From the NCBI RefSeq assembly GCF_029919115.1, contig NZ_CP123990.1, forward strand, positions 1,922,001 through 1,986,000: DNA of 64,000 nucleotides, read 5' to 3'. Shown piece after piece: positions 18,139 to 26,592 of this stretch. The notes under the pieces were generated by a model. It made no database searches and was not told the DNA's origin. It worked only from the letters and a program-made list of their open reading frames with translations. Position 1 is the stretch's first letter. Each line of letters opens with the position of its first letter. Origin of the DNA: Variovorax paradoxus (lineage in GTDB: Bacteria; Pseudomonadota; Gammaproteobacteria; Burkholderiales; Burkholderiaceae_C). A program made the translations under genes and the position numbers.

Positions 18139-18907
18139 GAGCGGTCAAATTATAGGTTTGCAGGATTGGTTCGCGACCCCCCCCGGCCGCTACCTCCTGG
18201 CGTGGGAGCAGGCCCAGTTCGACGAGGCGGTGGCGGATGTCTTCGGCTACCACGCGTTGCAGCTGGGCGCCACCGAGATCGAAGGGCTTCGCTCCAACCG
18301 CATGCCGCACCGTTGGCTGGCCCTGAGCGACCCCTTGCAGCAACCCGGCAGGGCCGCACTTTTTACCGACTTTGCGGCGCTGCCATTCGCGGCAAACAGC
18401 CTGGACCTGGTGGTGCTGCCGCACGCGCTGGAGCTGAGCCCCGACCCGCACGCCACCTTGCGTGAAGTGGAGCGGGTGCTGGTGCCCGAAGGCCGCGTGG
18501 TGATCTGCGGCCTCAACCCGGCCAGCCTGTGGGGCATGCGGCAACGCCGTGCGCACCTGTATCGCAAGCTCGGCTTCGGCGAGTTCTTTCTGCCCGAGGG
18601 CGGCGAGTTCATCGGCTACTGGCGGCTTCGCGACTGGCTGCGGCTCCTGAGCTTCGAGGTGGAGTCAGGGCGTTTTGGCATCTATCGCCCGGCCGTGCGC
18701 AGCGAGGCATGGCTGGAGCGCTGCCGCTGGATGGACTCTGCCGGAGAACGCTGGTGGCCGATTTTCGGAGCGGTGTATTTCCTGGTGGCGGTCAAGCGGG
18801 TGCGCGGCATGCGCCTGCTGGGGGCCGAATGGCGCCGCGCCACAGCGCGCGCAACGGCTCCGGTTCCCTTGGCAGGCAAGGTGCACAAGGCCGAACACGC
18901 CGACTGA
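18137..18907 (+). CDS. class I SAM-dependent methyltransferase
   Basis: The 256-residue protein has the Methyltransf_11 core: FAALPFAANSLDLVVLPHALE (motif II region), LREVERVLVPEGRVVICGLNP (motif III/post), and a C-terminal lipid- or quinone-methyltransferase-like tail. The canonical glycine-rich motif I (E/DxGxGxG) is not obvious near LQLGATEIEGL, which is unusual. The substrate is unknown. ATG 18137 overlaps the divergent gloB start codon. A GTG at 18104 would extend it 11 codons into gloB and is less likely. Confidence 0.8.
   Translation: MSGQIIGLQDWFATPPGRYLLAWEQAQFDEAVADVFGYHALQLGATEIEGLRSNRMPHRWLALSDPLQQPGRAALFTDFAALPFAANSLDLVVLPHALELSPDPHATLREVERVLVPEGRVVICGLNPASLWGMRQRRAHLYRKLGFGEFFLPEGGEFIGYWRLRDWLRLLSFEVESGRFGIYRPAVRSEAWLERCRWMDSAGERWWPIFGAVYFLVAVKRVRGMRLLGAEWRRATARATAPVPLAGKVHKAEHAD
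18149..18154 (-). promoter_or_regulatory. -10 box TATAAT for gloB
   Basis: A perfect TATAAT on the minus strand ends 10 bases before the gloB ATG, predicting a 5' leader of only a few bases. No matching -35 hexamer is visible. The site lies within the first codons of the divergent methyltransferase gene. Confidence 0.4.
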
Positions 18908-18956
18908 ACAAACAAGTGAATGAACGAATGATTGAAAGAAGAAGGAAAAGAAAGTT

Positions 18957-19406
18957 TTGAACGAAGTCGTGATCTACACCGATGGTGCGTGCAAAGGCAA
19001 TCCCGGCCCCGGCGGCTGGGGCGCGTGGCTCAAGTCGGGCGCCACCGAGAAAGAGCTGTTCGGCGGCGAACTCAACACCACCAACAACCGCATGGAACTC
19101 ACGGCCGTGATCGAGGGCCTGGCCGCACTCAAGCGGCCCTGCAAAGTCATTCTTTACCTCGACAGCCAGTACGTCCGCATGGGCATCACCGAATGGATCC
19201 GCGGCTGGAAAGCCAAGGGCTGGCGCACCTCGACCAAGCAGCCCGTCAAAAACGTGGAGCTCTGGCAGAAGCTCGACAAGCTGGTGGCCGAAGGCGGCCA
19301 CGTCATCGAATGGCGGTGGGTCAAGGGCCACTCGGGCGACCCCGGCAACGAGCGGGCCGACATGCTTGCCAACAAGGGCGTCGACAAGGCCCTCGGCCGG
19401 ATCTAA
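18957..19406 (+). CDS. rnhA: ribonuclease HI
   Basis: The 149-residue enzyme has the complete catalytic set: Asp in [11 protein letters not shown], Glu in NNRMELTAV, Asp in LDSQYV, and Asp in [10 protein letters not shown], plus the basic-protrusion helix with [13 protein letters not shown]. It degrades the RNA strand of RNA-DNA hybrids. The start is TTG at 18957 behind a purine-rich AAGGAAAAGAAAG stretch; no in-frame ATG is available before YTDGAC. It lies 49 bases after the methyltransferase gene. Confidence 0.96.
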   Translation: MNEVVIYTDGACKGNPGPGGWGAWLKSGATEKELFGGELNTTNNRMELTAVIEGLAALKRPCKVILYLDSQYVRMGITEWIRGWKAKGWRTSTKQPVKNVELWQKLDKLVAEGGHVIEWRWVKGHSGDPGNERADMLANKGVDKALGRI

Positions 19407-19423
19407 GCCGGATCCAGACCGGA

Positions 19424-20740
19424 CTAGTCCTCGAGCATCATCACGTCGACTTCATCGCCCGCGGCCACGCTGCCCTGATCGTGGTGCAGCACCACGAGCC
19501 CGTTGGCCTCGACCATCGAACTCAGCACACCCGAACCCTGGTTGCCCGCAATGCGAACCTCGGGCAGGGCGCCGGTCACGGCCGTGACGAAGCCGCGCTG
19601 GTATTCGGTGCGGCCGGGCTTCTTGCGGATGGCACCCGCGCTGCGTGCACGCAGCAGAGGCCGCGGCGCGGCGGCAATGTCGTGGCAGCCCATCATGCGT
19701 AGCAACGCCGGCCGCACGAACGCAAGAAAAGTGACCATCACGGCCACCGGATTGCCGGGCAGCCCAAACAGCACGGCGGCGCCCGCTTGCGATGAAGAGG
19801 CCTGGTCGCGCGGGATCAGCCCGACGGCCATCGGCCGACCAGGCCGCATGGCAACCCGCCAGAATGCCATGTCTCCCAGCCGCTGCATCACGGCACGCGT
19901 GTGGTCGGCAGCACCGACGCTCACGCCGCCGCTGGTGATGATGGCGTCCGCCTCGCTGGCGGCGCGTTGCAACGTGGCGGCGAGCATGGCCGGATCGTCT
20001 CCCACCAGGCCCAGGTCGATCACCTCGCAACCCAGGCGCGTGAGCAGGCCGAACACCGTGTAGCGGTTGCTGTCGTACACCGCGCCTTCGCGCGGCCGTT
20101 CGCCGAGGCTCAGGATTTCGTCGCCGGTCGAAAAGTAGGCCACGCGCAGGCGCCGCAGCACGGAAACCGAGGGAAGGCCGAGGCTCGCGATCATGCCCAG
20201 GGCTGCGGGCGACAGGCGCTCGCCGCGCTTCAGGGCTGGCTGGCCCTGCATCAGGTCTTCGCCCGCAAAGCGGCGGTTGTCGCCACGGCGGAGCACCTTG
20301 GCCGGAAAGCTCACGCGGTCGCCGTCGACCTTGCAGAACTCCTGCGGAATCACGGTGTCGAGCCCTTCGGGCATGACCGCGCCGGTCATGATGCGAACCG
20401 CATCGCCCGCACCCAAAGAGCCACGCCAGGCCGCGCCGGCCAGTGCAGTCCCGACTACGTTCAGTTCAATCGACGCGTCGGTGGCCGCGTCGTCTCGCAG
20501 GATGGCGCCGTCGAAGGCAAAACCGTCCATGGCGGAGTTGTCGTGCGGCGGCACGCTGACCGGCGAGATGATGTCTTCGGCCAGCACGCGGCCAAGGGCC
20601 TCGCGCACGCCGACTTCTTCGCGTTCGGAGACCACAGCCCGGGCGACGAGCTGGGCCAGGAAGGCCTGCACTCCGTCGACGCTCAGCGCCTGGGGGTCAT
20701 AGCCCGCAAGGGCGGCGGCAATGTCGGCGATACGGCTCAT
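19424..20740 (-). CDS. moeA: molybdopterin molybdotransferase MoeA
   Basis: The 438-residue protein has the MoeA marks [13 protein letters not shown], a [13 protein letters not shown] segment, [19 protein letters not shown] and [11 protein letters not shown] in order, followed by the C-terminal beta-barrel domain IV. It inserts molybdate into adenylylated molybdopterin. It is last in the operon moaA-mobA-moeA, starting inside the mobA stop (4-base overlap). Confidence 0.96.
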   Translation of the reverse strand: MSRIADIAAALAGYDPQALSVDGVQAFLAQLVARAVVSEREEVGVREALGRVLAEDIISPVSVPPHDNSAMDGFAFDGAILRDDAATDASIELNVVGTALAGAAWRGSLGAGDAVRIMTGAVMPEGLDTVIPQEFCKVDGDRVSFPAKVLRRGDNRRFAGEDLMQGQPALKRGERLSPAALGMIASLGLPSVSVLRRLRVAYFSTGDEILSLGERPREGAVYDSNRYTVFGLLTRLGCEVIDLGLVGDDPAMLAATLQRAASEADAIITSGGVSVGAADHTRAVMQRLGDMAFWRVAMRPGRPMAVGLIPRDQASSSQAGAAVLFGLPGNPVAVMVTFLAFVRPALLRMMGCHDIAAAPRPLLRARSAGAIRKKPGRTEYQRGFVTAVTGALPEVRIAGNQGSGVLSSMVEANGLVVLHHDQGSVAAGDEVDVMMLED

Positions 20741-21387
20741 CGGTTTTCAAGCGCGTGCAGCTCGGCCAGCGTGTTGGCGTTGAAGAAAGCATCGGGCGCA
20801 TCGCCGGGCCGGTCGAAGGGCACGAGCACGGTGCGGTGCTGCGCGGTCCACGCGTCGATCTTGCGGCCGCCGGACTGGGTGAAATTCACCAGGCTTTCGA
20901 GCAACGCCGTGTGCAGCAGGCAGAACACCGGCTGCGGCCGCAGCACCGGCGCCGCGCCGGGTTCGGCGGCGGCTTCGGGGGCGCTGACCATGGCGATTTC
21001 CGCGTTGTCGGCAACCAGCGCCTCGGCCATGCGGCTTGACAGGTCGAGCGGGAACAGCGGTGTGTCGCAAGGCACGGTCAGCAGGTAAGGCGTTTCGCAG
21101 CGCTCGAGGCCGGTCAGAAAGCCCGCGAGCGGCCCCGCGTAGTCGGCCAGGCTGTCGGGCCATACCGGCACGCCGAAGGACTCGTAGGCGGCCAGGTTGC
21201 GGTTGGCGTTGATCATGACCTCGCCGACCTGCATGCCCAGCCGCAACACGGCGTGCATTGCGAGCGGCGAGCCGTTGAAGTTCTGCAGGCCCTTGTCGAT
21301 GCCGCCCATGCGTGTGCCGCGTCCGCCGGCCAGCAGCAGGCCGGTAATCTCGCTGGGGGAAATGGGTTCTTGTGTCTGTGGGGTCAT
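20737..21387 (-). CDS. mobA: molybdenum cofactor guanylyltransferase MobA
   Basis: The 216-residue nucleotidyltransferase has the N-terminal signature [18 protein letters not shown] and the metal-binding Asp in [12 protein letters not shown]. It transfers GMP to molybdenum cofactor, making the bis-MGD form used by DMSO-reductase-family enzymes. It overlaps both neighbours by 4 bases. Confidence 0.95.
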   Translation of the reverse strand: MTPQTQEPISPSEITGLLLAGGRGTRMGGIDKGLQNFNGSPLAMHAVLRLGMQVGEVMINANRNLAAYESFGVPVWPDSLADYAGPLAGFLTGLERCETPYLLTVPCDTPLFPLDLSSRMAEALVADNAEIAMVSAPEAAAEPGAAPVLRPQPVFCLLHTALLESLVNFTQSGGRKIDAWTAQHRTVLVPFDRPGDAPDAFFNANTLAELHALENR

Positions 21388-22535
21388 CCGCCGATGTAGC
21401 TCATTTCGACGCGCCGGGGCGCCTTGTCGTTGGTGTCGTGCTCGGCGCTTTCAGGGCCGCGAAGCGCGCGCAGTTCGGAATAGCGGTCGGCGCGGCCCTG
21501 CCAGATGTGGCCGATGGCGGAGGCGATCTCCTCGTCGGTGGCGGTGCCGCGCAGCAGCGGGCGCAGGTCGTGGCCCGCGCTGGCAAAAAGGCAGAGGTAG
21601 AGCTTGCCCTCGGTGGACAGGCGCGCGCGGCTGCAGTCGTGGCAGAAGGCCTGGGTCACGCTGCTGATCACGCCGACCTCGCCGCCGCCATCGGCATAGG
21701 CCCAGCGCTGCGCGGTTTCACCGGGCGCACTGGCCTCGAGCGGCACCAGCGGAAACTCGGCGCCGATGCGCGCGATGACCTCCGCCGAAGGCAGCACCTC
21801 GTCCATGCGCCAGCCGTTGGTGGCGCCCACGTCCATGTATTCGATGAAGCGCAGCACCACCTTGCCGCCGTGGTTGTCGCGAAAGTAGCGCGCCATCGGC
21901 AGGATTTCCTGCTCGTTGGTGCCGCGCTTCACCACCATGTTCACCTTGATCGGGCCGAGCCCGGCGGCCAGCGCCGCCTCGATGCCGGCCAGCACGTCGG
22001 CCACCGGAAAGTCGACGTCGTTCATGTGGCGGAACACCGCATCGTCGAGGCTGTCGAGGCTCACGGTCACGCGCTGAAGCCCGGCGGCGGCCAATGCTGC
22101 CGCCTTGCGCTGGAGCAGGGAGCCGTTGGTGGTGAGGGTGAGCGCGAGCGGTTCACCTGCCGGCGTGCGGAGTTCGGAAAGCTGCTCGATCAGCCCCTCG
22201 ATGTTCTTGCGCAGCAGCGGCTCGCCGCCGGTGAGGCGAATCTTGCGCACGCCGTGGGCCGCGAAAAGCCGCGCGAGCCGCGTCATTTCTTCGAAGCTCA
22301 GCAGCGCGCTTTGCGGCAAGTATTGGTAGTCCTTGTCGAACACGTCCTTCGGCATGCAGTAGCTGCAGCGAAAGTTGCAGCGGTCCGTCACGCTGATGCG
22401 CAGGTCGGTCAGTGGCCGGCCGAGGCGGTCGAGCAGATGGCCCGTGGTGGGCACGGCAACCTCCGGCACCGAAACCGCCGGGCGTGCGCGGCCGATTTCG
22501 GAGAGCGGAATGACGGTTGTGCTTTTGCTGTTCAT
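21384..22535 (-). CDS. moaA: GTP 3',8-cyclase MoaA
   Basis: The 383-residue radical-SAM enzyme has CNFRCSYC for the first 4Fe-4S cluster (about residues 52-59), [19 protein letters not shown] for the C-terminal cluster, and the essential C-terminal Gly-Gly. It catalyses the first step from GTP toward cyclic pyranopterin monophosphate. The N-terminus carries about 30 extra residues before [19 protein letters not shown], usual for Burkholderiales. It is the first gene of a three-gene minus-strand operon. Confidence 0.96.
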   Translation of the reverse strand: MNSKSTTVIPLSEIGRARPAVSVPEVAVPTTGHLLDRLGRPLTDLRISVTDRCNFRCSYCMPKDVFDKDYQYLPQSALLSFEEMTRLARLFAAHGVRKIRLTGGEPLLRKNIEGLIEQLSELRTPAGEPLALTLTTNGSLLQRKAAALAAAGLQRVTVSLDSLDDAVFRHMNDVDFPVADVLAGIEAALAAGLGPIKVNMVVKRGTNEQEILPMARYFRDNHGGKVVLRFIEYMDVGATNGWRMDEVLPSAEVIARIGAEFPLVPLEASAPGETAQRWAYADGGGEVGVISSVTQAFCHDCSRARLSTEGKLYLCLFASAGHDLRPLLRGTATDEEIASAIGHIWQGRADRYSELRALRGPESAEHDTNDKAPRRVEMSYIGG

Positions 22536-22600
22536 GGGGCAGAAGCCAATTTACTCCATCGGGGATGGGCCGAGCCGTACAGGGCTACTCGGAAAGGCCG

Positions 22601-23362
22601 CTAGACGCAGCGCGCGCCGTCCACTTCGATACACACGCCGCTGATGAACGCGGCCTCGTCGCTCGCGAGGTACAGCGCGGCGTTGGCGACGTCGAGCGCG
22701 GTCGAGAAGCGGCCGAGCGGAATGGTGGCGCGGAACTTGGCCTTGCGCTCTTCGGTGAGCGGTCCGCCCGCGAATTCGGCGGCCAGGCCGGTGTCGGGGT
22801 TGAACACCGGGTTGATGCAGTTCACGCGGATGTTGTCGGGGCCGAGCTCGGCGGCCAGCGACTTGCTCGTCGTGATGACGGCGCCCTTGGAGCCGTTGTA
22901 CCAAGTGAGCCCCGGACGCGGACGCACGCCGGCCGTGGAGGCGATGTTGATGAACGAGCCGCCGCCGTTGGCGCGGAATGCCGGCACCGCGTGAACGGTG
23001 GCGAGGTAGATGCTCTTCACGTTGACCGCGTAGCACTTGTCGAACTCGTCTTCGCCGACCTCGAGGGCAGGGCGGTTGCGGTGCGTCCAGCCGGCGTTGT
23101 TCACCATGGCGTCGAGCTTGCCGTGGCGCTCCACCGCGGCTTCGACCAAGGCCTTGACCTGGGCCGACTGCGTCACGTCCGCCGCAAAGAACGAGGCCCG
23201 GCCCCCGTCGCGCAGGATGGCTTCGACCACCTGCTGGCCGGCTGCCGGGTTGATGTCGTTCACGAGCACCTGGGCGCCCTCGGCCGCGAGCCGCTTGGCG
23301 ATGCCTTCGCCGATGCCGCCGCCGGCACCGGTCACGATGATGGATTTGTCCTTGACGCGCAC
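22601..23362 (-). CDS. SDR family oxidoreductase
   Basis: The 253-residue short-chain dehydrogenase/reductase has the cofactor motif TGAGGGIGEGIAKRLA, NNAGWT, the catalytic Ser of INIAS and the YNGSK tetrad residues (Tyr and Lys), and Asp in VNDINP, which suggests NAD(H) preference. The substrate is unknown. The GTG at 23362 is chosen because AGGAG precedes it by about 6 bases; the open frame continues upstream without a good start. The next upstream gene on the opposite strand is the ZIP transporter. Confidence 0.9.
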   Translation of the reverse strand: MRVKDKSIIVTGAGGGIGEGIAKRLAAEGAQVLVNDINPAAGQQVVEAILRDGGRASFFAADVTQSAQVKALVEAAVERHGKLDAMVNNAGWTHRNRPALEVGEDEFDKCYAVNVKSIYLATVHAVPAFRANGGGSFINIASTAGVRPRPGLTWYNGSKGAVITTSKSLAAELGPDNIRVNCINPVFNPDTGLAAEFAGGPLTEERKAKFRATIPLGRFSTALDVANAALYLASDEAAFISGVCIEVDGARCV

Positions 23363-23426
23363 GCTGTGTCTCCTCGAAAAAAGTGCAGCGGGGCAGTGTA
23401 TCGGGCCATGGGCTGGACGAGGTTGT

Positions 23427-23441
23427 TGAGAATTACTATCA
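23427..23441 (+). promoter_or_regulatory. Fur-box-like site upstream of ZIP transporter
   Basis: TGAGAATTACTATCA matches the 7-1-7 Fur consensus TGATAATNATTATCA at 12 of 14 defined positions. It lies 70 bases before the ZIP start codon and 65 bases from the divergent SDR start. It stands out in GC-rich surroundings. Binding would repress or control the transporter by iron; this is inferred from sequence alone. Confidence 0.55.
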
Positions 23442-23510
23442 TCCAGGTGCCTGAGTACGCAGCACCCGAATGCACGCAAAGGGCTCTTTCAACACAAGGA
23501 GCTTGCAACC

Positions 23511-24404
23511 GTGCTTTACACGCAGCGCACCGATCTTTCGTCACGCCAATGGATCGGCCTGGCAATCGTCTCTGCCGGCGCGCTTGCACTGGTGGTCAGG
23601 TTTGGCCAATTCATTCAGGCAGACCCGCTCGTGTGGAACGCCTTGCTTGGCGGCTCGGTCGCGGCCCTCGCCACCGCGCTGGGCACGCTGCCGGTAATGT
23701 TCTCGCAGAAGCTCCCGGACCGGCTGCATGACACGCTGTTCGGTTTCGGGGCCGGTGTGATGCTGGCGGCCTGTGCTTTCTCGCTGATCATTCCGGGCCT
23801 CGACGCGGCACGAACAGTCGGCATGTTCGGCGGCGGCAGTTGGGCCGCTGGCGGCGTAATGGGCTCGGCCATCCTGCTGGGCGGCATTGGCCTGATGCTG
23901 CTGGACCGCGTGCTGCCGCACGAGCACTTCATCAAGGGCGTCGAGGGGCAGACGGCGCACCGTTTGCGGCGCACGTGGCTTTTCGTGTTCGCCATCGCGC
24001 TGCATAACTTGCCGGAAGGCCTCGCTATAGGCGTTGGCTACGCCGCGGGCAACGGGTTGCGCGCTGATGCGCTGGCCACAGGCATTGCCATCCAGGATGT
24101 GCCCGAAGGCCTGGTGGTGGCGGTTGCGCTGCTGGCGGCGGGCTACAGGCGTGGTTTCGCGGTCTTCATCGGAATGGTTTCAGGGGTGGTCGAACCTATC
24201 GGCGCGGTGCTCGGCGCCGCCGTGGTCGGCCACTCGGTCTTGCTGCTGCCGTGGGGGCTGGGCTTTGCGGCCGGGGCCATGCTGTTCGTGATCAGCCACG
24301 AGATCATTCTGGAGTCGCACCGCAAGGGGCACGAAAGCTTTGCGACCAGCGGGCTGATGCTCGGCTTCGTGCTGATGATGCTGCTGGACACGGCGCTGGG
24401 GTGA
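23511..24404 (+). CDS. ZIP family divalent metal transporter
   Basis: The 297-residue membrane protein has about eight hydrophobic segments. The fourth and fifth carry the binuclear metal-site motifs ALHNLPEGLAIG and QDVPEGLVVAV, and HEIILESHRKG follows later, as in ZupT/GufA-type transporters. It moves Zn2+, Fe2+ or similar ions into the cytoplasm. The start is GTG 23511, behind AAGGAG about 10 bases upstream. A Fur-like box in the upstream region suggests iron control. It is convergent with the aldehyde dehydrogenase gene. Confidence 0.9.
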   Translation: MLYTQRTDLSSRQWIGLAIVSAGALALVVRFGQFIQADPLVWNALLGGSVAALATALGTLPVMFSQKLPDRLHDTLFGFGAGVMLAACAFSLIIPGLDAARTVGMFGGGSWAAGGVMGSAILLGGIGLMLLDRVLPHEHFIKGVEGQTAHRLRRTWLFVFAIALHNLPEGLAIGVGYAAGNGLRADALATGIAIQDVPEGLVVAVALLAAGYRRGFAVFIGMVSGVVEPIGAVLGAAVVGHSVLLLPWGLGFAAGAMLFVISHEIILESHRKGHESFATSGLMLGFVLMMLLDTALG

Positions 24405-24425
24405 CCGGCCGCCGTGGCCGGGCCT

Positions 24426-25859
24426 TCAGCCGTGCTTGATGGCGACGGTCTTGAGCGTGGTGAAACCGTAGAGCGCTTCGAAGCCCTTTTCGCGTCCGTA
24501 GCCCGACGACTTGACCCCACCGAACGGCAGCTCCACGCCACCGCCGGCGCCGTAGTTGTTGATGAACACCTGGCCGCTGCGCACGCGCTTGGCCATGCGG
24601 AACTGGCGCGCGCCGTCGGCTGTCCAGATGCCGGCAACAAGGCCGAACTGCGTCGCGTTGGCGAGCGCCACCGCTTCGTCCTCATCGGCAAACTGCATTG
24701 CGGCAAGCACCGGGCCGAACACTTCTTCCTGTGCGAGGCGGTGGTTCACCGGCACGTCGCGCAGCAGTGTGGGAGCCTGGTAGAAGCCTGTTTCGGGCGC
24801 TTCGTCGACCACGACGCCGTGGGCCACCATCGGAATGCCGGCCACCTGGGCGTCGCTCAAGAAATCCCACACGCGTTGCTGCTGGGTCTGGCGGATCAGC
24901 GGACCCACGTCGAGGTCCATGGCTGCGGGGCCGACGCGCAGGGCCTCGAAGGCATGGCCGAGGCGTTCGAGCAGCGGCTCGTAAATGCCGCGCTGGATCA
25001 GCACGCGCGAGCCGGCCGAGCAGGTCTGCCCGGCGTTCTGCACGATGGCGTTGATGATGACCGGAATGGCCGCGTCGAGGTCGGCATCGGCAAAGATGAT
25101 CTGCGGGCTCTTGCCGCCGAGCTCGAGCGTGACCGGGCAATGCCGCTCGGCCGCCACCTGCTGGATGAGCGTGCCGATCTTCGGGCTGCCGGTAAAGCTG
25201 ATGTGGTCGATGCCTTCATGCCGCGCGAGCGCGTCGCCCACCTCGTGGCCGTAGCCAGTCACGATGTTGAGCGCACCGGCCGGAAAACCGACCTCGGCTG
25301 CAAGCTGCGCCACGCGGATCAGCGAAAGGCAGGCGTCTTCGGCCGGCTTCACCACGCACACGTTGCCGGCCGCGAGGGCCCCGCCCACGCTGCGCCCGAA
25401 AATCTGCATCGGGTAGTTCCACGGAATGATGTGGCCCGTAACGCCGTGCGGCTCGCGCCATGTGAAAACGCTGTAGCCGTCCTGGTAGGGAATGGTTTCG
25501 CCGTGCAGCTTGTCGCAGGCGCCGGCATAGAACTCGAAATAGCGCACCAGCGCCACTGCGTCGGCGCGCGCCTGCTTCACCGGCTTTCCGCAATCGCGTT
25601 GCTCCAGGAGCGCCAGTTCATCGACGTGTTCGGCGATCTTCTGCGAGAGCTTGTAGAGCAGGCGGCCGCGGTCGGCGGCGCTTACCTTGTGCCAGGTGCC
25701 CTCGAAACAATCGCGCGCCGCGCGCACCGCGGAGTCGATGTCGGCGGCATTGCTGCGCTGGATTTCGTCGAAGGGCTGTCCGTCGGAAGGGTCGAGCACC
25801 TGCAGTGTGCGGCCGGAGGAAGACGGGACGTCGGCGTTGGCGATGAAGTTGAGTTGCAT
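24426..25859 (-). CDS. NAD(P)-dependent aldehyde dehydrogenase
   Basis: The 477-residue enzyme has the complete ALDH site: Asn in IPWNYP, FTGSPKIG, Glu in LELGGKSPQI, and catalytic Cys in AGQTCSAGSR, with FGPVLAAM later. It oxidises an aldehyde to the acid. The sequence resembles betaine/gamma-aminobutyraldehyde-type dehydrogenases, but I cannot name the substrate. It lies 48 bases downstream of the peroxiredoxin gene on the same strand. Confidence 0.92.
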   Translation of the reverse strand: MQLNFIANADVPSSSGRTLQVLDPSDGQPFDEIQRSNAADIDSAVRAARDCFEGTWHKVSAADRGRLLYKLSQKIAEHVDELALLEQRDCGKPVKQARADAVALVRYFEFYAGACDKLHGETIPYQDGYSVFTWREPHGVTGHIIPWNYPMQIFGRSVGGALAAGNVCVVKPAEDACLSLIRVAQLAAEVGFPAGALNIVTGYGHEVGDALARHEGIDHISFTGSPKIGTLIQQVAAERHCPVTLELGGKSPQIIFADADLDAAIPVIINAIVQNAGQTCSAGSRVLIQRGIYEPLLERLGHAFEALRVGPAAMDLDVGPLIRQTQQQRVWDFLSDAQVAGIPMVAHGVVVDEAPETGFYQAPTLLRDVPVNHRLAQEEVFGPVLAAMQFADEDEAVALANATQFGLVAGIWTADGARQFRMAKRVRSGQVFINNYGAGGGVELPFGGVKSSGYGREKGFEALYGFTTLKTVAIKHG

Positions 25860-25907
25860 GGAACGGGATTTTGCGCGAAGCGCAGCAAACCCGCCGTCGC
25901 GCGCTTG

Positions 25908-26462
25908 CTACCTGGGCGAACCCGGCCGGGGCAGCGCCCGAACCGCATTGAGCATGCGCTCCACGTGCTTGTCCGGGTTCAGGTTCTGGTAGTAATACGC
26001 CACGGTACCGTTCGGCGCAATCACATAGGACAAGCGGTTTGCAAAGTCAGGCCGCGTCTGCATGAGGGCGTCGAAACCGTTGATCACGGTCTTCGCTTCG
26101 TCCGAGGCCACGGGAAAACGGCTTTGGCACGACTTGACCGAGAACTTCGAGAGGGTGTCGATGTCGTCCGCGGAAACACCGATGACGGTGGCGCCGAGCG
26201 CGGCGAACTGGTCGACGGCTTCGGCGAAAGCATGGGCTTCGATGGAGCAGTCGCTGGAGTCGGCCGCCGGAAAGAAGTACAACACCACGGGCCCCTTGGC
26301 CAAGGCCTCCGCCAGCGAATAGCGGAATGTCTTGCCGCCAAGCGCGGCATTGGCTGTGAACTTGGGTACCGGATCGCCGATGTCGAGGGCGGCGCTGGCG
26401 GGCAGCGCCACAAGCGCCGCGACCGACATCAGTGCGATGCGTGAGAGGATCGGTCTTGCCAT
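25908..26462 (-). CDS. exported peroxiredoxin, AhpC/TSA-like
   Basis: The 184-residue protein starts MARPILSRIALMSVAALVALPASA, a clear signal peptide, so it acts outside the cytoplasm. The thioredoxin fold has the peroxidatic Cys in FFPAADSSDCSIEAHAF and a second Cys in KSCQSRF, likely the resolving one. The usual PxxxTxxC motif reads P-AAD-S-SD-C, with Ser in place of Thr. It would reduce peroxides. ATG 26462 is chosen as the start of the signal peptide; the frame stays open farther upstream. Confidence 0.87.
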   Translation of the reverse strand: MARPILSRIALMSVAALVALPASAALDIGDPVPKFTANAALGGKTFRYSLAEALAKGPVVLYFFPAADSSDCSIEAHAFAEAVDQFAALGATVIGVSADDIDTLSKFSVKSCQSRFPVASDEAKTVINGFDALMQTRPDFANRLSYVIAPNGTVAYYYQNLNPDKHVERMLNAVRALPRPGSPR

Positions 26463-26527
26463 GGTGTAACTCCGAGCGGGTGTTGAGCGAATTCTAGGAT
26501 GGGCGAGCAAATCAAGAAGGAGGCCGG

Positions 26528-26560
26528 ATGAAACCGGCGGGCTATCCATGGCATCGTTGA
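26528..26560 (+). CDS. ten-codon upstream ORF with strong ribosome-binding site
   Basis: ATG at 26528 follows a near-perfect AAGGAGG (26517-26523) by 4 bases and encodes ten codons ending TGA at 26560. It lies ahead of, and out of frame with, the phospholipase-D-like gene, whose own start (26593) lacks a good ribosome-binding site. It could act by translational coupling. It may equally be chance. Confidence 0.25.
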   Translation: MKPAGYPWHR

Positions 26561-26592
26561 AGAAAACCAAAGAGGACCACCGGTCTACCATC

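Noticed and set aside
24414..26444. A 676-codon plus-strand frame across the aldehyde dehydrogenase and peroxiredoxin genes
   Set aside because: Two clear minus-strand genes explain the region; the frame shows low-complexity composition only.
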